DNA of 64,000 bases from Druceiella hillmani (GCA_039881145.1 JAYKKI010000006.1:20644501-20708500); one strand, 5' to 3'. Counted from the stretch's first letter, positions 12,049 through 24,420 are shown. Numbers and translations: made by a program. Notes: generated by a model not told the origin, from the letters alone.

Positions 12049-14821
12049 CAATGGTGTAGCCATAGGGTGGGAAGGCTGGCAAAATGCCAGGGACCCGAGT
12101 CCGATAAGGCCACGATGGCCTGATGCTTTGTTTGATATTTTCAGAAACTGTTTTAAGATATCTAATCTCAATTCGGGTTTCCATATATTTTTTTTGTGAT
12201 GCATGAAACCATAAATACTATTACCAAAAAATAAACTATATTATCAAATACACAAACGAATAAAGTATTATCCCCCTTTAGAGGCTAGGATCTTTGTAAT
12301 ATTTGGTTACAGAGCAAAGGAATTCTTCGCGCTCTTTATATCTCGTATTATACAGTAAAAACATGATAAACCTATTACGCGCATGTTAATTGAATGATGA
12401 GTAATATAAAATTATTTTTATTATAGTTTGTTAAAAGTTATTATTATTCTCTTCCGTCTACTTGGTATGTTTTTGTAGTACTTGTGGTATAATTGACTGC
12501 AAATCTGTAATTAAATAAAATTTCTATGGGAAAGTATCTAAGTGGTAAAGAAAAATGAAAGAAAAGAAAAAAGTTGATGAAAAAAATCAATATTGCTAAA
12601 AATATGCGAATTCTTTAATGACTTTAATGAAGTGTCAAATGAACAGTCTGGTAAGAGCAAATAAATTAAGGTGACACAAAGTAGTAGTATTGCAATGAGC
12701 AATCACGGTGATTATCTAGAGTAACTACGTACCATAAATGTACTAAATCAAAGTGAAGTGTTATTATTTGACCTGGAACAAATAAACTTGGACTTATATT
12801 ACTGATAAGGGTGATTTTAAAGAAGTAAAATATCAAATGCGACGCTTTGTGACAGAAAACGGACACTATAAATCAAAAGGCCCCTTTTTACAAGATCATG
12901 GTAACTGATCGTCTTTTGCAGAAATATTATTACATTATTTCTAAATCTGTTGAAATAGAACGCAAATGGTTGTGTTATTCGGTATCGCTTCAAAGGCGTA
13001 TTGTGAGCCATACTGGTTATTCATGTCATTAAAACAGTTACAAAATATTTGGATTGACGGTTATAGTGATTGGAACCATATTGGGAAGACTAATAAAATA
13101 CGAAACCTCTAAAATGCATTTAAACTCGCGTTTCGTATGCAAACAGCGGTGGATACATGGAACTCTAGACGAAGTCCCTGATACTCTAGACGAAGAACAA
13201 GAGTCCATACTTAAGAAAGGAAACATTTTTGGCGTCAAGTACTGAAAAGGCTCTTTGATGTAATTCTAACCTTTTCAATGAGTAATTTTGCCTTTCGTGG
13301 ATATACAGAAAAAATAGACATTAACAAGTCAAGTGGCAATCATCTAAATATTACTGAGTTATGAGTGAAATATGATCCTGTTTTACAAAAGTTATATTAA
13401 ACAAACTAAATGGTCAAATAAAATATTTAAGTCCAAAAATACAAAATGAGCTTATAGCCCTTGTTTCAAATAATCGAATCCGTATTAATAAAAGAAATAG
13501 TGTATGGAACGTTTTATTTAATCATATTTGATACGACTTCAGATAAATAGAGCAACTCTATGAACTCCATCGTTACTGTGTAATTAAAAATGATGACAAT
13601 GGGGCACCAAAATCTCTCATTAATACAGAATCAATTCTAGGTTTTCAGGCATCTATGGATCAGACTGCCTTAGCTATGTCGAACCAGATTATACAATTTC
13701 TAAATGAAAAAAAAAATGCCCTCAGCAAATGTCGTGGACAAGGATATGAAAGTGCTAATACTATAAAGTCATTTATGGTGGAGTTCAATAATTTATCCAA
13801 AATGTTGAGGCAAATGCAGTGTATGTGCATTGTGATGCTCATAATTTAAATCTAGTAGTTAATGTTGCTGTAAAAGATGTGTCGGAAATGCAAACACTTT
13901 TTGGAATCGTTTAACAAGTTTACAAATTTTTGGGCTATAGCATTAAAAGGTGGAATATTTTATCAAGTTTTATTTCTGGTACACAAGATGATTGACCTTC
14001 AACTTTTGTACCATGAAAAAATTGAATCCAACCCGGTGGTCAGGACGACACGTTGCTATTTTTGCTCCAAAAACCCGGTTTGCAGAAGTTCAAAAAGCGC
14101 GAATTAAAACTATTCTATTAAGTTCTAAAGCAGATGAGCGAAATACAGCTATAACACTAAAGAAGAAGATTGAAAACTATGATTTTATTAAATTACTGGT
14201 TTTTCATTGCAAAATTTTTCAAAGAACTGACGGAGTTTCCATCACTTCCGTCTAAAATAACAGATCAATCACAAGTATCGAAGAGTTTAGAAGTTTGTTT
14301 GGAAGATATTAAAACGTATCGTCATGAATTTGAGAACATATAATAGCAAACCTACAGCAAATCAAAAAAATTGAGCATAACTCCCGAGTTTTCTAGAACA
14401 CGCCAGAAGAAGGTAAAACGTTATTTTAATGAAATTTACAAAGATTAATGTTTGCAAGATCCTCAAAGTTTTCCGAACGCTTCCCTGAAGGATGTTCCTG
14501 ATGATTCTTTGGCCCAAAAATTGAGTTTCATAAAGTAATTGACAATTTTGTCGAAATGAAAGCCCGAAAAAAAATTTTGATTTTTGTTAAGTATTTTCTT
14601 TTATGACTATTAATAAAAACGAATCCTAAAATATATTATTGCAGCACATATTCATTATGTCATATTTCTACTTGATTGCACGGAGACAAATTGAGATATA
14701 AGTGAGGTTGTATAACATACTAAAAGTACCTATAATAAAAATAACGACGAACTTAATTCTTTGGGGCCTCGGTCTAAACATGTGCAAGGACTTTACATTA
14801 TGTCGTTATGTTACTGCCCTG
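12049..14821 (+). mobile_element. decayed hAT-superfamily DNA transposon
   Basis: The left end begins CAATGGTGTAGCCATA and the right end, read in reverse complement, begins CAGGGCAGTAACATAA. They match at most informative positions, as expected for short hAT terminal inverted repeats. Next to the ends are 'gccagggacccgag' on the left and 'ggggcctcggt' on the right, typical of the sub-terminal DNA of this group. A broken transposase reading frame lies between. The 8-bp flanks (gattgaaa and aaatgtga) do not form a convincing target-site duplication, so the exact ends may be off or decayed. Confidence 0.8.
12650..14560 (+). pseudogene. hAT transposase (DUF4371 / ZMYM-like type) pseudogene
   Basis: Conceptual translation with many stops and frame changes still shows the ordered landmarks of this family. 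These are an N-terminal 'KGPF' region; a zinc-binding TTF-like stretch with YCEPYWLF and 'DGYSDWNHIGKT' (about 12990-13075); FWRQVLKRLFDVI and FAFRGY (about 13225-13300); SPKIQNEL (about 13435); a catalytic-core stretch with LGFQASMDQTALAMSNQ (from about 13635) and SKCRGQGYE (about 13722-13750); then VHCDAHNLNLVV, LNPTRWSGRH (about 14015-14045) and a C-terminal 'PEFSRTRQKKVKRYF'. Most of the C-terminal hAT dimerisation domain is missing, so there is internal deletion as well as point decay. It cannot make an active transposase. In life the enzyme would cut and paste the element using the terminal repeats. Confidence 0.85.
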
Positions 14822-14850
14822 AAATGTGACATCTATCTAAAATTTGAGAG

Positions 14851-14898
14851 TCCGGTGTGTCTTTCATTTTGAATTCCGGTGTGTCTTTCATTTTGAAT
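14851..14898. repeat. two tandem 24-bp units
   Basis: Two exact head-to-tail copies of a 24-base unit beginning TCCGGTGTGTCTTTC, lying 30 bases outside the right end of the hAT element. Confidence 0.9.
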
Positions 14899-15789
14899 TC
14901 CTAATGGTTAGTAAACTGCTTAAGTTGAGGCCCAACTTTAAATTCTATATATACCTTGTGTAGTCTGGTTGGTTTCAAATTTTCCCGTCTCGTGTAACTA
15001 GTAATAAAAAATTATGACTCACTCCGGGAAAAACCATGACGACTTCCCTAACAAGTAAAAATGTAAAAATATTAAAGAAATCAGTAATTTATTGATTATT
15101 AACTACTCAGGTCTTCAATTTATATAATATAATTGACCTAGATATGATACACTTCTAAGTCTGAAGAAAAATCTAAAAACTGTTAAATTAACTTCATACA
15201 AGTATAGCGTAACCGTAAGGAGAAGAGTAGGCAAACGACTACTTTGGCTAGTTTGACCGGCAAAACTAGTAACGCTCTAAATGGTTTTCTTATTCCTGCA
15301 TAGCTTCACTCTTTATTACGAATATGGCTCAAATCTTATACACATTTTCCTCAACTTTTACTTCTTAAATTACATAGGAAATTTACAGTTCTTCACTTAT
15401 TACAAGTTAGATCCATTTTTTGGGTCACACCGTCAAGGTAGCAATGTAAAATTTCTCAAACGAAAATCCGATAAAATTAAAAGGTTTTTGAAGTAGGTTT
15501 CGGACAAAAAGTTATGTGGACTTTTTTCTAAAATAACCTCAAAAATGAAGTTTGAAATCTAGCGTTTAGAATATCTCGTATTTCAGTTAACTTTCTTTCG
15601 CCATTTTAAGATATATGTGAGTGAATATTATTATTCCTACTAGGCTAGTTAGTCATCTAATAAATCATGTTTCTATCACATTTGTTTACGTCACAAAGAA
15701 ACATTTTATCTTCAATGTTTATGTTTGGTTAAAAAAACACAAACAAATTTATAACTCGGAAAGTACCAAACATCGCAGAAACTATATAT
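14899..15789. other. AT-rich stretch with no supported gene
   Basis: No gene seen. The 71-codon frame at 15281-15496 is Phe/Tyr/Lys-rich, as expected of random AT-rich DNA, and lacks motif or promoter support. Confidence 0.55.
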
Positions 15790-15853
15790 AAGGTAGAGAA
15801 TATAATCTATCCGAAACCATCCTATGTTTCGGATAGATCATATTCTCTACCTT
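15790..15853. repeat. 28-bp inverted repeat (hairpin)
   Basis: Arms at 15790-15817 and 15826-15853 are complementary with one mismatch (AAGGTAGAGAATATAATC side), around an 8-base loop. It lies 35 bases before a long microsatellite. Probably a foldback remnant. Confidence 0.85.
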
Positions 15854-15885
15854 CGTATTTCCTCTTGACACATTTTTTTGGAATA

Positions 15886-15887
<2 letters not shown>

Positions 15888-15958
<71 letters not shown>

Positions 15959-15990
15959 ATGTATATATACATACAGATACATACACATAG
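15888..15990. repeat. AT/GT microsatellite
   Basis: A TA run of about 45 bases followed by about 22 bases of TG and degenerate TATG/ACAT units. The minus-strand Tyr/Ile/His/Thr repeat frames across it are artefacts. Confidence 0.97.
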
Positions 15991-18900
15991 ATATTTTTTT
16001 TTTGTGCAAAATCTCTAACCATATCTTCCTTTAATTAAGATCCGTGACAAATAGTTTACAAGAATTTTAAAGTTTAATTGCTATTGATTAGTCCCAAGTT
16101 AAATACCTGACAAAGTTTTAAAAGAATTATAAGACATATTAGCTATTATTTCAGTGCTTACGTTTTAAAAGTGCATAAAAATAATAATATCATTATTATT
16201 CATGATTTTTATATTAAATTTTTAAAAATTACAATACATAATAATTGGGCAATAAACGTGAATTTTTTTATGTTAAATGTATACAATAATTTAAATTGAT
16301 TTTAACTAATAATTTGACTATGACACAAAAACCCAGGTCAAACTATTGCAGGTTAACTAAACTTTTACTTAGTGCTAAACTACATAGACAAAGCTAAGAA
16401 TAAATAATTATTGATTAGTCAAAACAATTTCGAAAAGAGATGAATTGTAATATTCATTTAAAATTATTTATATCTCCAAAGATTTCGAAGACAACAAAAT
16501 ATTTGTCTAATTGAAGGAATATACTTAGATAGAGGAAATAAATCAAACAAAAGCTCCTTCCTCAATCTTTAAAAGTCTACCAAACATTTTTATCTGTGCA
16601 TGCACCATCAAACACGTTCCGCTAATTCAGCATATCTCTTTTCATCCCTTTTCATCATATCCGCTGATTTATCATAACTGATTCATCATTAGATGATTTT
16701 ACTGATTCATCATTTAGGTTCATCTTGATAACCTGAGATGATAACTTTCAATTCGCTAGCATAATTCTATCTCATCTTAGCAGTTAAGAAACGGCAATTT
16801 TCAAAATATCACACCCGCCCAACTTAAAGACGAGATCGGATATATGGACGTGTACGAAAAAAATGCTAGCTCCTTATTCCTGACATTTTATTCTTACTTT
16901 ATTGCAATTCAATCATAGCATTCATTGGAAAATACATATACGCTACAATTATGTTTTTGTTTATTAATCAAGAAGAACCGTTTGAATTCCATTTTTTCCT
17001 ATTTATTATTCTTTTATAAAAATGTAATTTAATAATCATTTTTAAGAATGATTAAAATTATAAATTTAATCGCAGTATTGACAAAACATTTCAAATATCA
17101 ATTACCGGTTATTACTTTTTCTGTGGTGCGAATTCGATATAGTTCTGCAAATTTCTGAAATTGTGTTAGTAATGAAGTGGCCCACACTTTCGAATTTTTT
17201 TATTGTACATTGGGGCTTAAAATTTTCATGTCTTGTGGTTACATAATATACAACGTGTATAGGAGATACGTGTTAGGTTAATGCATAAAAATCCTATCCT
17301 CTCATATAATGTTTTTCCGACTTGGCATAAGAAAGAGGAGAGTTATCACATTACTTTTCTCAACGCAAACTGAATAAAAAAACGTACTAAAAACTTGAAA
17401 ACGCTAAATCCTGTGCCGCTGATTGAGAAAATGATATGCAATCATTCCTTTTTCATATTTCCCACCATACCTCCAGAGATAGTTTGCTCCCTATAAAATT
17501 TATATACAGGTAAGTTAATCTCGCCTTGCCAAATTTCAAAGTTCGTTTTTTTATTTACGTATTTTTTTTTAATTTACCACATTTTTAACGTGGTAAATTA
17601 AAATTTTAAAACGGACAAAAAACAAAACAATATTTTCTTCTTGATCCATAAAAATTTATATCCATATACAAATTTATAACCGCATACATTTTGTCCTGGA
17701 GATTTGTGATCGTAAATTTTTAATAGCTATGAAAATACTTCTAAGATCTAAAATGAACGTAAAATTAAAACGAAAACACATTAAAAAAATAAACAGAGAA
17801 AACAGGTTCAATAATTATTTTTTGCTTTTTAGTGCGTTATTCATAAAATCGTGTTTTTTTGTTTTTTAAAGTATTATTTTTTTAATTTCTTTGGTCTTAG
17901 ATTAAAGAAGACAATATTTTTTCTGAACGGGTTGTATTATAGTCAAAACTACTTTCACAAATATTAACACTTTATTAAACATTTTTCGGATTAATATTAA
18001 CTCTTTATTAAAAATTCAGAATTCGTATTAGCAGAGCAGCATTTTTTATTTAAGTTGAGGTTTCTCTTTTTGATTTTCTGTCTACGAGCAACTGAATGCG
18101 TATCCTCTCCGTCTCTGCTTATGCATCAGGCCTCTTTCCAGTAAGCTTGAAACAGTTCAGGTCTTCGGTCTGAATTTCGGTTCTATTTCATTGAATCCGT
18201 CCGAAGGTATCGTTGTATTTTTATCACAATTACATATAACTGCCAAGTTTCATCATCATACAACAATTAAAAGTGCATGAAATTTTGTTTTGTACATGAT
18301 TAGCTGGTTAGTTACATATCGACTTAATTATAGCGAGTTAAAAGAAGTATATTATCCATAGCATAAATCTGCACCACTGGCTTTTAAATATTATCTCTAG
18401 TAATCAACGAAAATACTAATATTTAATGATTAGAAGATCACTTTCAAGAAATAAAATGTGCAAATAATTCGTTAGATAAAGAATATGTCTTTTTAAAAAA
18501 ATAATTACTTGTCAACTAAAATTAAGAATTCGTCGAAAAAAACAAAAAATACAAGATAATAATAATTTATAATAAGAAAATAATTTAAAATAAAAGAAAT
18601 CTTAGGAAAATAAAATAATTCGTAGGAGATAAATAAAACCCCATCAAAATAAACGGAAATCAATTAGTTACTGAACTTTTTTTCTTTCTTAATGAAAGAA
18701 AAAAAAATAGTTCCGTCTTCACACTTATTACTTAATACCGTATGTATCAATTTTTTCAGAACAAAAGTAAGGTCCAAAATATTTTTAAGGTTACAACACT
18801 TTTATGCTTTCCTCAAACATTGATTATCATTATTTACATTTAATGTTTCAGGCAACCCGTAATTTTAAAATTGCAAATAATTATGTATATAAAACTTTCG

Positions 18901-19679
18901 GGATTAATTAATTTTATTTAATTAAAGGCTGCTAAATATATTCAGTTTCGAACCATTAGTATATACGAAGTTTGAATAAAAATAATTGTTAATTATTTAG
19001 CGACAAAAATACAAAAAAAAATGTATATCAATTTAAAATTCCACGCTCGTAATAATATTTATATAAAAAGAGTAGAAAGAATTTTCACTTTAGACAGATT
19101 GATAAAGAGCATTTTCTTGATATGATAGAGCTTATTAATTAATATAATACTAAACTGATCGAAGAACTGTCCTAACTGAAATAAAAATATGTTGGAGGAT
19201 AAGAATAAGAATAAGAGGATCATACATGGAGGTGGCACTCAAGCAGTGTGAACTTATGCAAGCCTTGAAAGTTAGTACAAATAGATTCCATCAAGGAAAG
19301 GGGGTTTAAAAGAGAAAATATAATCTCTTTATGCCTAGGCTCCATGTACAGAAATAAATCAAAGAACAATCTAAAATAAAGAAAAATTATTACATTTTAA
19401 TATACAGTAACAACTGCCAAAACAAAAGTATTGGCACTGATTTAAAAAATAAGTAATTTAGTTATTTATTGCGAAGAAGTAAGTACCTATTTTGATTTAA
19501 ATATTTTTACTGTTTGTACCTGTATTTTCAAGTCGAATTTAAAAAAAATATTTTATTTTAGAATTTTTGGTGGTTATTAGTATTAATTATCACACTCTAC
19601 CTAATATTGAATTATTTTATTTCTTAAAATACTGTACAATTATTGAAAGCTGCTGACTAACGCTGGTATATCAATAACA
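15991..19679. other. AT-rich stretch with no supported gene
   Basis: No gene supported. It contains degenerate 'ctgattcatcat' repeats (about 16650-16725), a 12-bp-arm hairpin at 17569-17601 (TTAATTTACCAC), and a segment at about 17650-17760 related to 27530-27625. A perfect splice-donor string CAGGTAAGT lies near 17507, but no exon could be attached to it. Confidence 0.55.
17650..17760. repeat. dispersed repeat fragment related to 27530-27625
   Basis: Collinear similarity in the same orientation: 'ttataaccgcatacatttt' here against 'tgataaccccgtacat' there. It continues through a 'gtgatcgtaaattttt' / 'atgattgtggatttttt' block and an 'atgaaaatacttc' / 'gtaaatacttgc' block. Origin unknown. Confidence 0.5.
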
Positions 19680-20500
19680 TATTGAAGAAAAGTGTTGGCC
19701 GTTAGCCGTTGATGAGTTCCATTCTCTATTTTCGAAGTTCAACATCATATCTAGTAAAGTAAAAACTACCTACTATATATCTTGAATTACAGCTTGTTTG
19801 TTACCAGCCGTTAAGGTGTTGCATTGTTCATCTCCAGAATTCATTAACCTATCCTGACCTGGTCGATGATGTAGTTATTTTGTAAAATAAAAATACCAGT
19901 AGCAGATATCCTGAATTACTGCTGATTTACTACCATTCATTAAGAAGTTGTATAGTTCATTTCCAGAACTCATCATTAGTTTCTAACATACTTGATGGTG
20001 TAGTTATTTTTCAAAGTAAAAACTACCAGTAGAAAAATATCTTGAATCGTTGTTGATTTATAGCCATGCGTTAAGAAGTTCTATTATTCACGTCCGGAAT
20101 TTATTATCAGACTATAACCTGGTCGATGGTATAGTTATTTAGCAAAGTAACAACTAGCAGTAGCAAATAACTTGAATACGATTGATTTACTGGCATCGGT
20201 TAAGGATTCCCATTTATATCTCCAAAAGTAATCATCATCCCTGACCTGGGTGATGGTGTATTTATTTTGCAAAGTAACAACTACCAGAAGCAAACACTTT
20301 GAACCACCGTTGACTTACTACGTTCCGTTATGGAGTTCCATTTTTCATCTCCAGAACTCATCATCAGACCAAGACCTGGTGGTAGGTGGTTTAGTTATTT
20401 TGCAAAATAACAACTATCAGTAGCAAATATCTTCAATCATAGTTTATTTACTCTCATTCGTTAAGGAGTTTCATGGTTCATTTCGGGATCTAGTCGTCAG
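19680..20500. repeat. tandem array, about 6.4 copies of a ~130-bp monomer
   Basis: The landmark 'tagttatttt' recurs with starts near 19872, 20001, 20132, 20259 and 20392, giving periods of 129, 131, 127 and 133 bases; a more diverged unit precedes them. Each monomer also carries 'aacaactaccagtagcaaa'-like, 'cttgaat', 'gatttacta' and 'atctccagaactcatcat'-like words in the same order. Monomers differ by substitutions and small indels, so the array is old and not homogenised. Confidence 0.93.
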
Positions 20501-20659
20501 ATCATCACCATATTTATATGGGACCACCTCGCTAGTATACTCTTTAAACAAAAAGGAATCACTCAAGTTGGTCTGGAAATCTCGGATAAATCGGTGTCCA
20601 TGCGTAAAAAAATACGTTGCAATCATATAACCTTTTTCAAACTTTCGCGATTCGAACAC

Positions 20660-20832
20660 ATATTTTATTTGATTTGACTCGGGTTTTTTCGCGGTAATTA
20701 TATATTTAATGAGTGAACCTAGATATTATATATACTAAGTACTCACTATGTCCCGACGTTTCTGACTGGTTGCACAGCCTGTGGTCACGGGAAGACTTCC
20801 CGAAAAAACCCGAGTCAAATCAAATAAAATAT
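20660..20832. mobile_element. foldback/MITE element with perfect 32-bp terminal inverted repeats
   Basis: Arms at 20660-20691 and 20801-20832 are exact reverse complements (core GACTCGGGTTTTTTCG). The 109-bp interior has 'gtcccgacgtttc' and 'ggtcacgggaag', words remembered from abundant insect repeats. TA at both edges would fit a TA target duplication. It lies inside the tail of the Helitron-like repeat, so it inserted later. Confidence 0.88.
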
Positions 20833-20875
20833 AACCTTTTCCTTTTTTGAAGTTAATTAAAAATACAAAAGACTT

Positions 20876-21250
20876 ACAAAAGGAATTTAAAAAATATTCA
20901 TATTTAAGATAACCGAAAAACGTTGTAATGCGTTGATATTGTTAGATAATGGATCTAATTGCAACCAATTTAGCTTTTATACTTCGAGAGTAATCTAAAT
21001 TTTAGTTTAAGAATCTGTTTTGTCAATATTTAATAATTTATTTCACATGTAAATAAGTTCCCTCAAGTTAACTTGGAACAAATCGAAAAATTGTTAGCAA
21101 TGTTATAACTTATAAGCTTTATATAAGCTTTTCATCATCCACGTCTAACCTGAGCATTCCCTAGACTATCTCACTGCAGAATTTCTCTTGCGCTGAACTC
21201 TTTCTTCTCAGCGTATATTGCATTTTCTCCTGTGTAATTATGTGAAATTT
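20876..21250. repeat. dispersed repeat pair, member 1 (partner 52255-52610)
   Basis: Collinear and same-strand with 52255-52610. The strongest block is 'tcatcatccacgtctaacctg' with 'agcattccctaga' (about 21130-21165) against 'tatttatcatccgcgtctat' with 'gagctttccctagaag'. It continues through 'tctcactgcagaatttctct' against 'tctcactacagagcttctct'. No coding frame is shared. Confidence 0.65.
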
Positions 21251-21556
21251 TGTTGTATCATGTGAAAGTGCAGGTATTTTCCTTTTAACTTTTTCTCCAT
21301 ATGCACAAAAAAACACCACCCCTCCTCTTACCTTTGAAGTTGACAAGCTCAAAAATCTGAAATTTTTTGGATTAATATAACGTTTTTTATAATGCCTCCG
21401 GAAAAATGAAACCAAGTTCTACATACTTACAGTTTTTGACAAAAAAATGAAACTCTTAATTGTTTTCTCTCTTTGGTTTTCTTTAATTTCTGGATTTTAC
21501 TTATATAGATATGTCTACGTTGACGATATTGTAATATTATTACATAACCTATAGGT

Positions 21557-21793
21557 ATTAAATGAAACTACGTGATGTAGTATTATTTCTACTTTCTTTA
21601 AGTTGCTTACCACAGACGTTTTGTTTAGATTTACTTTCAGGGAGCATCATTAGCAAAGATCTTTGCTAATGATGCTCTCTGAGGATCTTTGCTAATAGCC
21701 CACCTGAAGAAGTTGTAATACAATGAAACCCAGGTCGTGGTTAAGAAATTAAAGAAAGTAGAAATAATACTACATCACGTAGTTTCATTTAAT
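21557..21793. mobile_element. foldback/MITE element with perfect 45-bp terminal inverted repeats and a palindromic core
   Basis: Arms at 21557-21601 and 21749-21793 are exact reverse complements over 45 bases (ATTAAATGAAACTACGTG start). A second, perfect 36-base palindrome lies inside at 21642-21677, centred on AGATCT, and 'gaggatctttgctaat' repeats part of it just downstream. Total 237 bp with no open frame. The perfect arms suggest recent insertion or gene conversion. Confidence 0.92.
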
Positions 21794-24420
21794 TGTTAAT
21801 AATGAATTTCTATAAAATAAACGCCAAATATATTCAATACCTATAAGTATATTTATAATGTGCTGGAAATAGAACCTACACAAAACGAGTTCTAGAATTT
21901 CTCGGATATTTACCCATTAATAATACCCCATACACACGGTTTTCAAAAAATGTAAATTTCGAGAGAAATGAAATTGGTTGCATAAGTTTTTCCGAGACCG
22001 ACTGCATATCTTGATAAAAAGACAAATCAACTACTTCATTTTAGTGCTTGGAATGCGAAATCTAAATTATTTAGGAGCAAACTATATAAGATGCTCCGAG
22101 TCCGAGTGCTGAATAAGGTTGCTCTTCAAAGGGAATATTTTAAAAAAAAAATTCAATAAATAATGTTGCCATTACTATTTCTGATGGCATTAAAAATCGA
22201 GTTTTTCAGTAATTTTAATATTTTGTGCTATTCTTTAATTACAGTTTATTATATTTACTACGTAATGTTTTCATTTTTCATTATGTTTAGCCTGACATTT
22301 TAAATTAATCACTTGTTAGTTATACTCGTACATTACTATTATATTTCTATACGAAAGTACGAAGGCTGTACCAGTTTAAGATGAAAAAAACAGTAGTGCA
22401 AATCAATAATAAAAAACTTCCCTCTGTGTACTTCAGATAATTTATATGTATATAATAAAACTATAGAATTTACTTGTGAATGGATTCACGAAAAAATGAT
22501 TTTGGACTATATAATAAAGGTCATAGGAAACAAAAATATTTTTTAAATTTTTTTTCTGTTTGTTTAATTGCATGTTTGTCTCAACACACATAAAACGAAT
22601 ACATAAAACCTACTGACAAATTCAAATCAATTTTATTAGGAAAACAGAGGTGTCGACTTGGAGTAATATTTAATCGGTTTATACAATATGATGATATTGA
22701 ATTTAATATTTTCAAAAATTAATTTACATTGCATTGGTATAATAACAACAAACATGTGCAGCCATTCGAAACATAGTAATTAAGCACCTATTAACATAAA
22801 TAAATTGAGCTACGTGTATTTTAAATAACGCAAAGTTTCATGTATCCGATATAAGCTTGGCTTTTTCCCTCAAATTGTTCAATATTTTAAATTTCATTAC
22901 TTTGGTAGATTTAGGATTTTCTCCGTAATATATTACGTTTTAAAAGCTTTACAAAACTGTAAAATTTGCATATCTATACCTTTTAAATTTTTATCTCTTT
23001 GTCTGCTTATGTATTTGTTTGAAAACGGATCACGTAAAAACTATAGACTCAAATCGGAAGAAATTTAGGAGTTTAGAAAACGGCAAGTGTAAGTTTGAAG
23101 TAGAGTTAATTTTTTTTTGGCTATTAAAGACTTGATAAACGGAAAGCCACAAATATAATAAGAAAAAATAAATAATGATTTAGTGGTTCGTGAGTAACGA
23201 AAGAAAAGCAATCATTGCACTGCTATTATATAAGGATACAGATTGTGTATCTGCAAATAACAAAGCTGTAAAAAATCACTTAAATATTATAAAAAGCTAA
23301 TGAGATATTTCAATTATGTTTGCTTCGTTTCAAAAATAGTATCCAAACCCATATATTTATGATTTTTAAACGTATTTGAATGGTTGAATAAACCTACCCC
23401 TAGTTTTCTGTTACGTAGAAAGAGAAAGATTACAATGTTTTTAAAATAAAGAAAATAAATATTTCGTTAATTTACCTTTCAAATCAGTAGTAATTTTGAC
23501 TGATTTCCAATATTATAATAGTCAACTGTACAATATCTATATGCTTGGATAACATTTTTTTCTTTATGAAAACATTATATTTTATAAATATTCTTTACAA
23601 AAATCTCATAGTAATTTGTATTGTACCAGTATTTGTAGCATATTATTAACCGACTATATACGCCGTAGAGTATTAAATGCCAAGATAAATGGTTTAATCA
23701 ACATTTTTCCCTTTTTTGCCGATACCACAAATATCACATTTATGGTTCATTCATAAACCATTATTTTGAGGAGGTTGAGATGAATGAAATATGATTTAAT
23801 AGATTTTATTTTAATACACTTGTGCACTACCAGGAGCATTATACTAATCGATAGGCTCCACATTGCACATTCACGATGATAACATGTGTGCAGCATTACT
23901 TTCGTGACACCGTTATGCCTCCCGGCAATGAATGTCGTTATTAAACAATAATTTATTAATTAATTAACGTAATCTTAAAAGAGCCAGTTACATATTAGTT
24001 AAACATTTGTTAGTACTAATCATGCATGAGAGGATTCGTCAAAAAGCTAATCTGTAAATTGCTCAATTGATTTTATATGAAATAAGTAGAACCAGATTTT
24101 GCGTGTTTTCATCTTTGTCAATCAGCTGTCTGTTTTCTTGATTTCTGTTCTTTTTTTTCAAGTTTTCTTGATTTTCAGCGAGCTATATGAAAAAAAATTA
24201 GTTTGCCTCATTTACAATCTCTGAAGTTACAAAAAAGCATCGCGGAATTAATATCGTTGAACATTCTTTCCAAATTTCTATAAATGACAATCTATCGCAC
24301 TAAAATTGTCTTATTATTAATCCTTTTAAATTCTTGCTTTTGAAAACAAACTAATTAAAGTAAACATTTATCTCCAACCTTCTCCTACTTGTTACATAGC
24401 TCTTAAATTTTCGGACCATT
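21794..24420. other. AT-rich stretch, no gene; possible transposon 3' fragment near 22970-23110
   Basis: No coding region supported. Around 22985-23080, 'ctctttgtctgcttatgtat' followed by 'gaaaacggatcacg' and 'ctcaaatcggaagaaattta' resembles the 'fully disabled user-sequence' seen in 3' parts of many insect retroposons, where a 'gtctg...tttgtt...cggat' pattern precedes 'gatttgaa(at)gaaatt'. That link is from memory and weak. Confidence 0.35.

Larger units (their letters stand above)
19680..20875. mobile_element. Helitron-like non-autonomous element (array plus tail), interrupted by a foldback element
   Basis: The unit comprises the ~130-bp tandem array (19680-20500), a unique segment with 'gggaccacctcgctag' and 'ggtctggaaatctcgg' (20515-20615), and a tail with 'ccttttttgaagtt' then 'aattaaaaa' (about 20838-20866). 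From memory, repeats with such arrays and a 'gaagtcggttaaaaa'-type tail are abundant in Lepidoptera and are classed as Helitron-like. The tail is separated from the unique segment by the foldback insert at 20660-20832. No transposase gene is present. Class assignment is tentative; the structure is directly visible. Confidence 0.5.
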
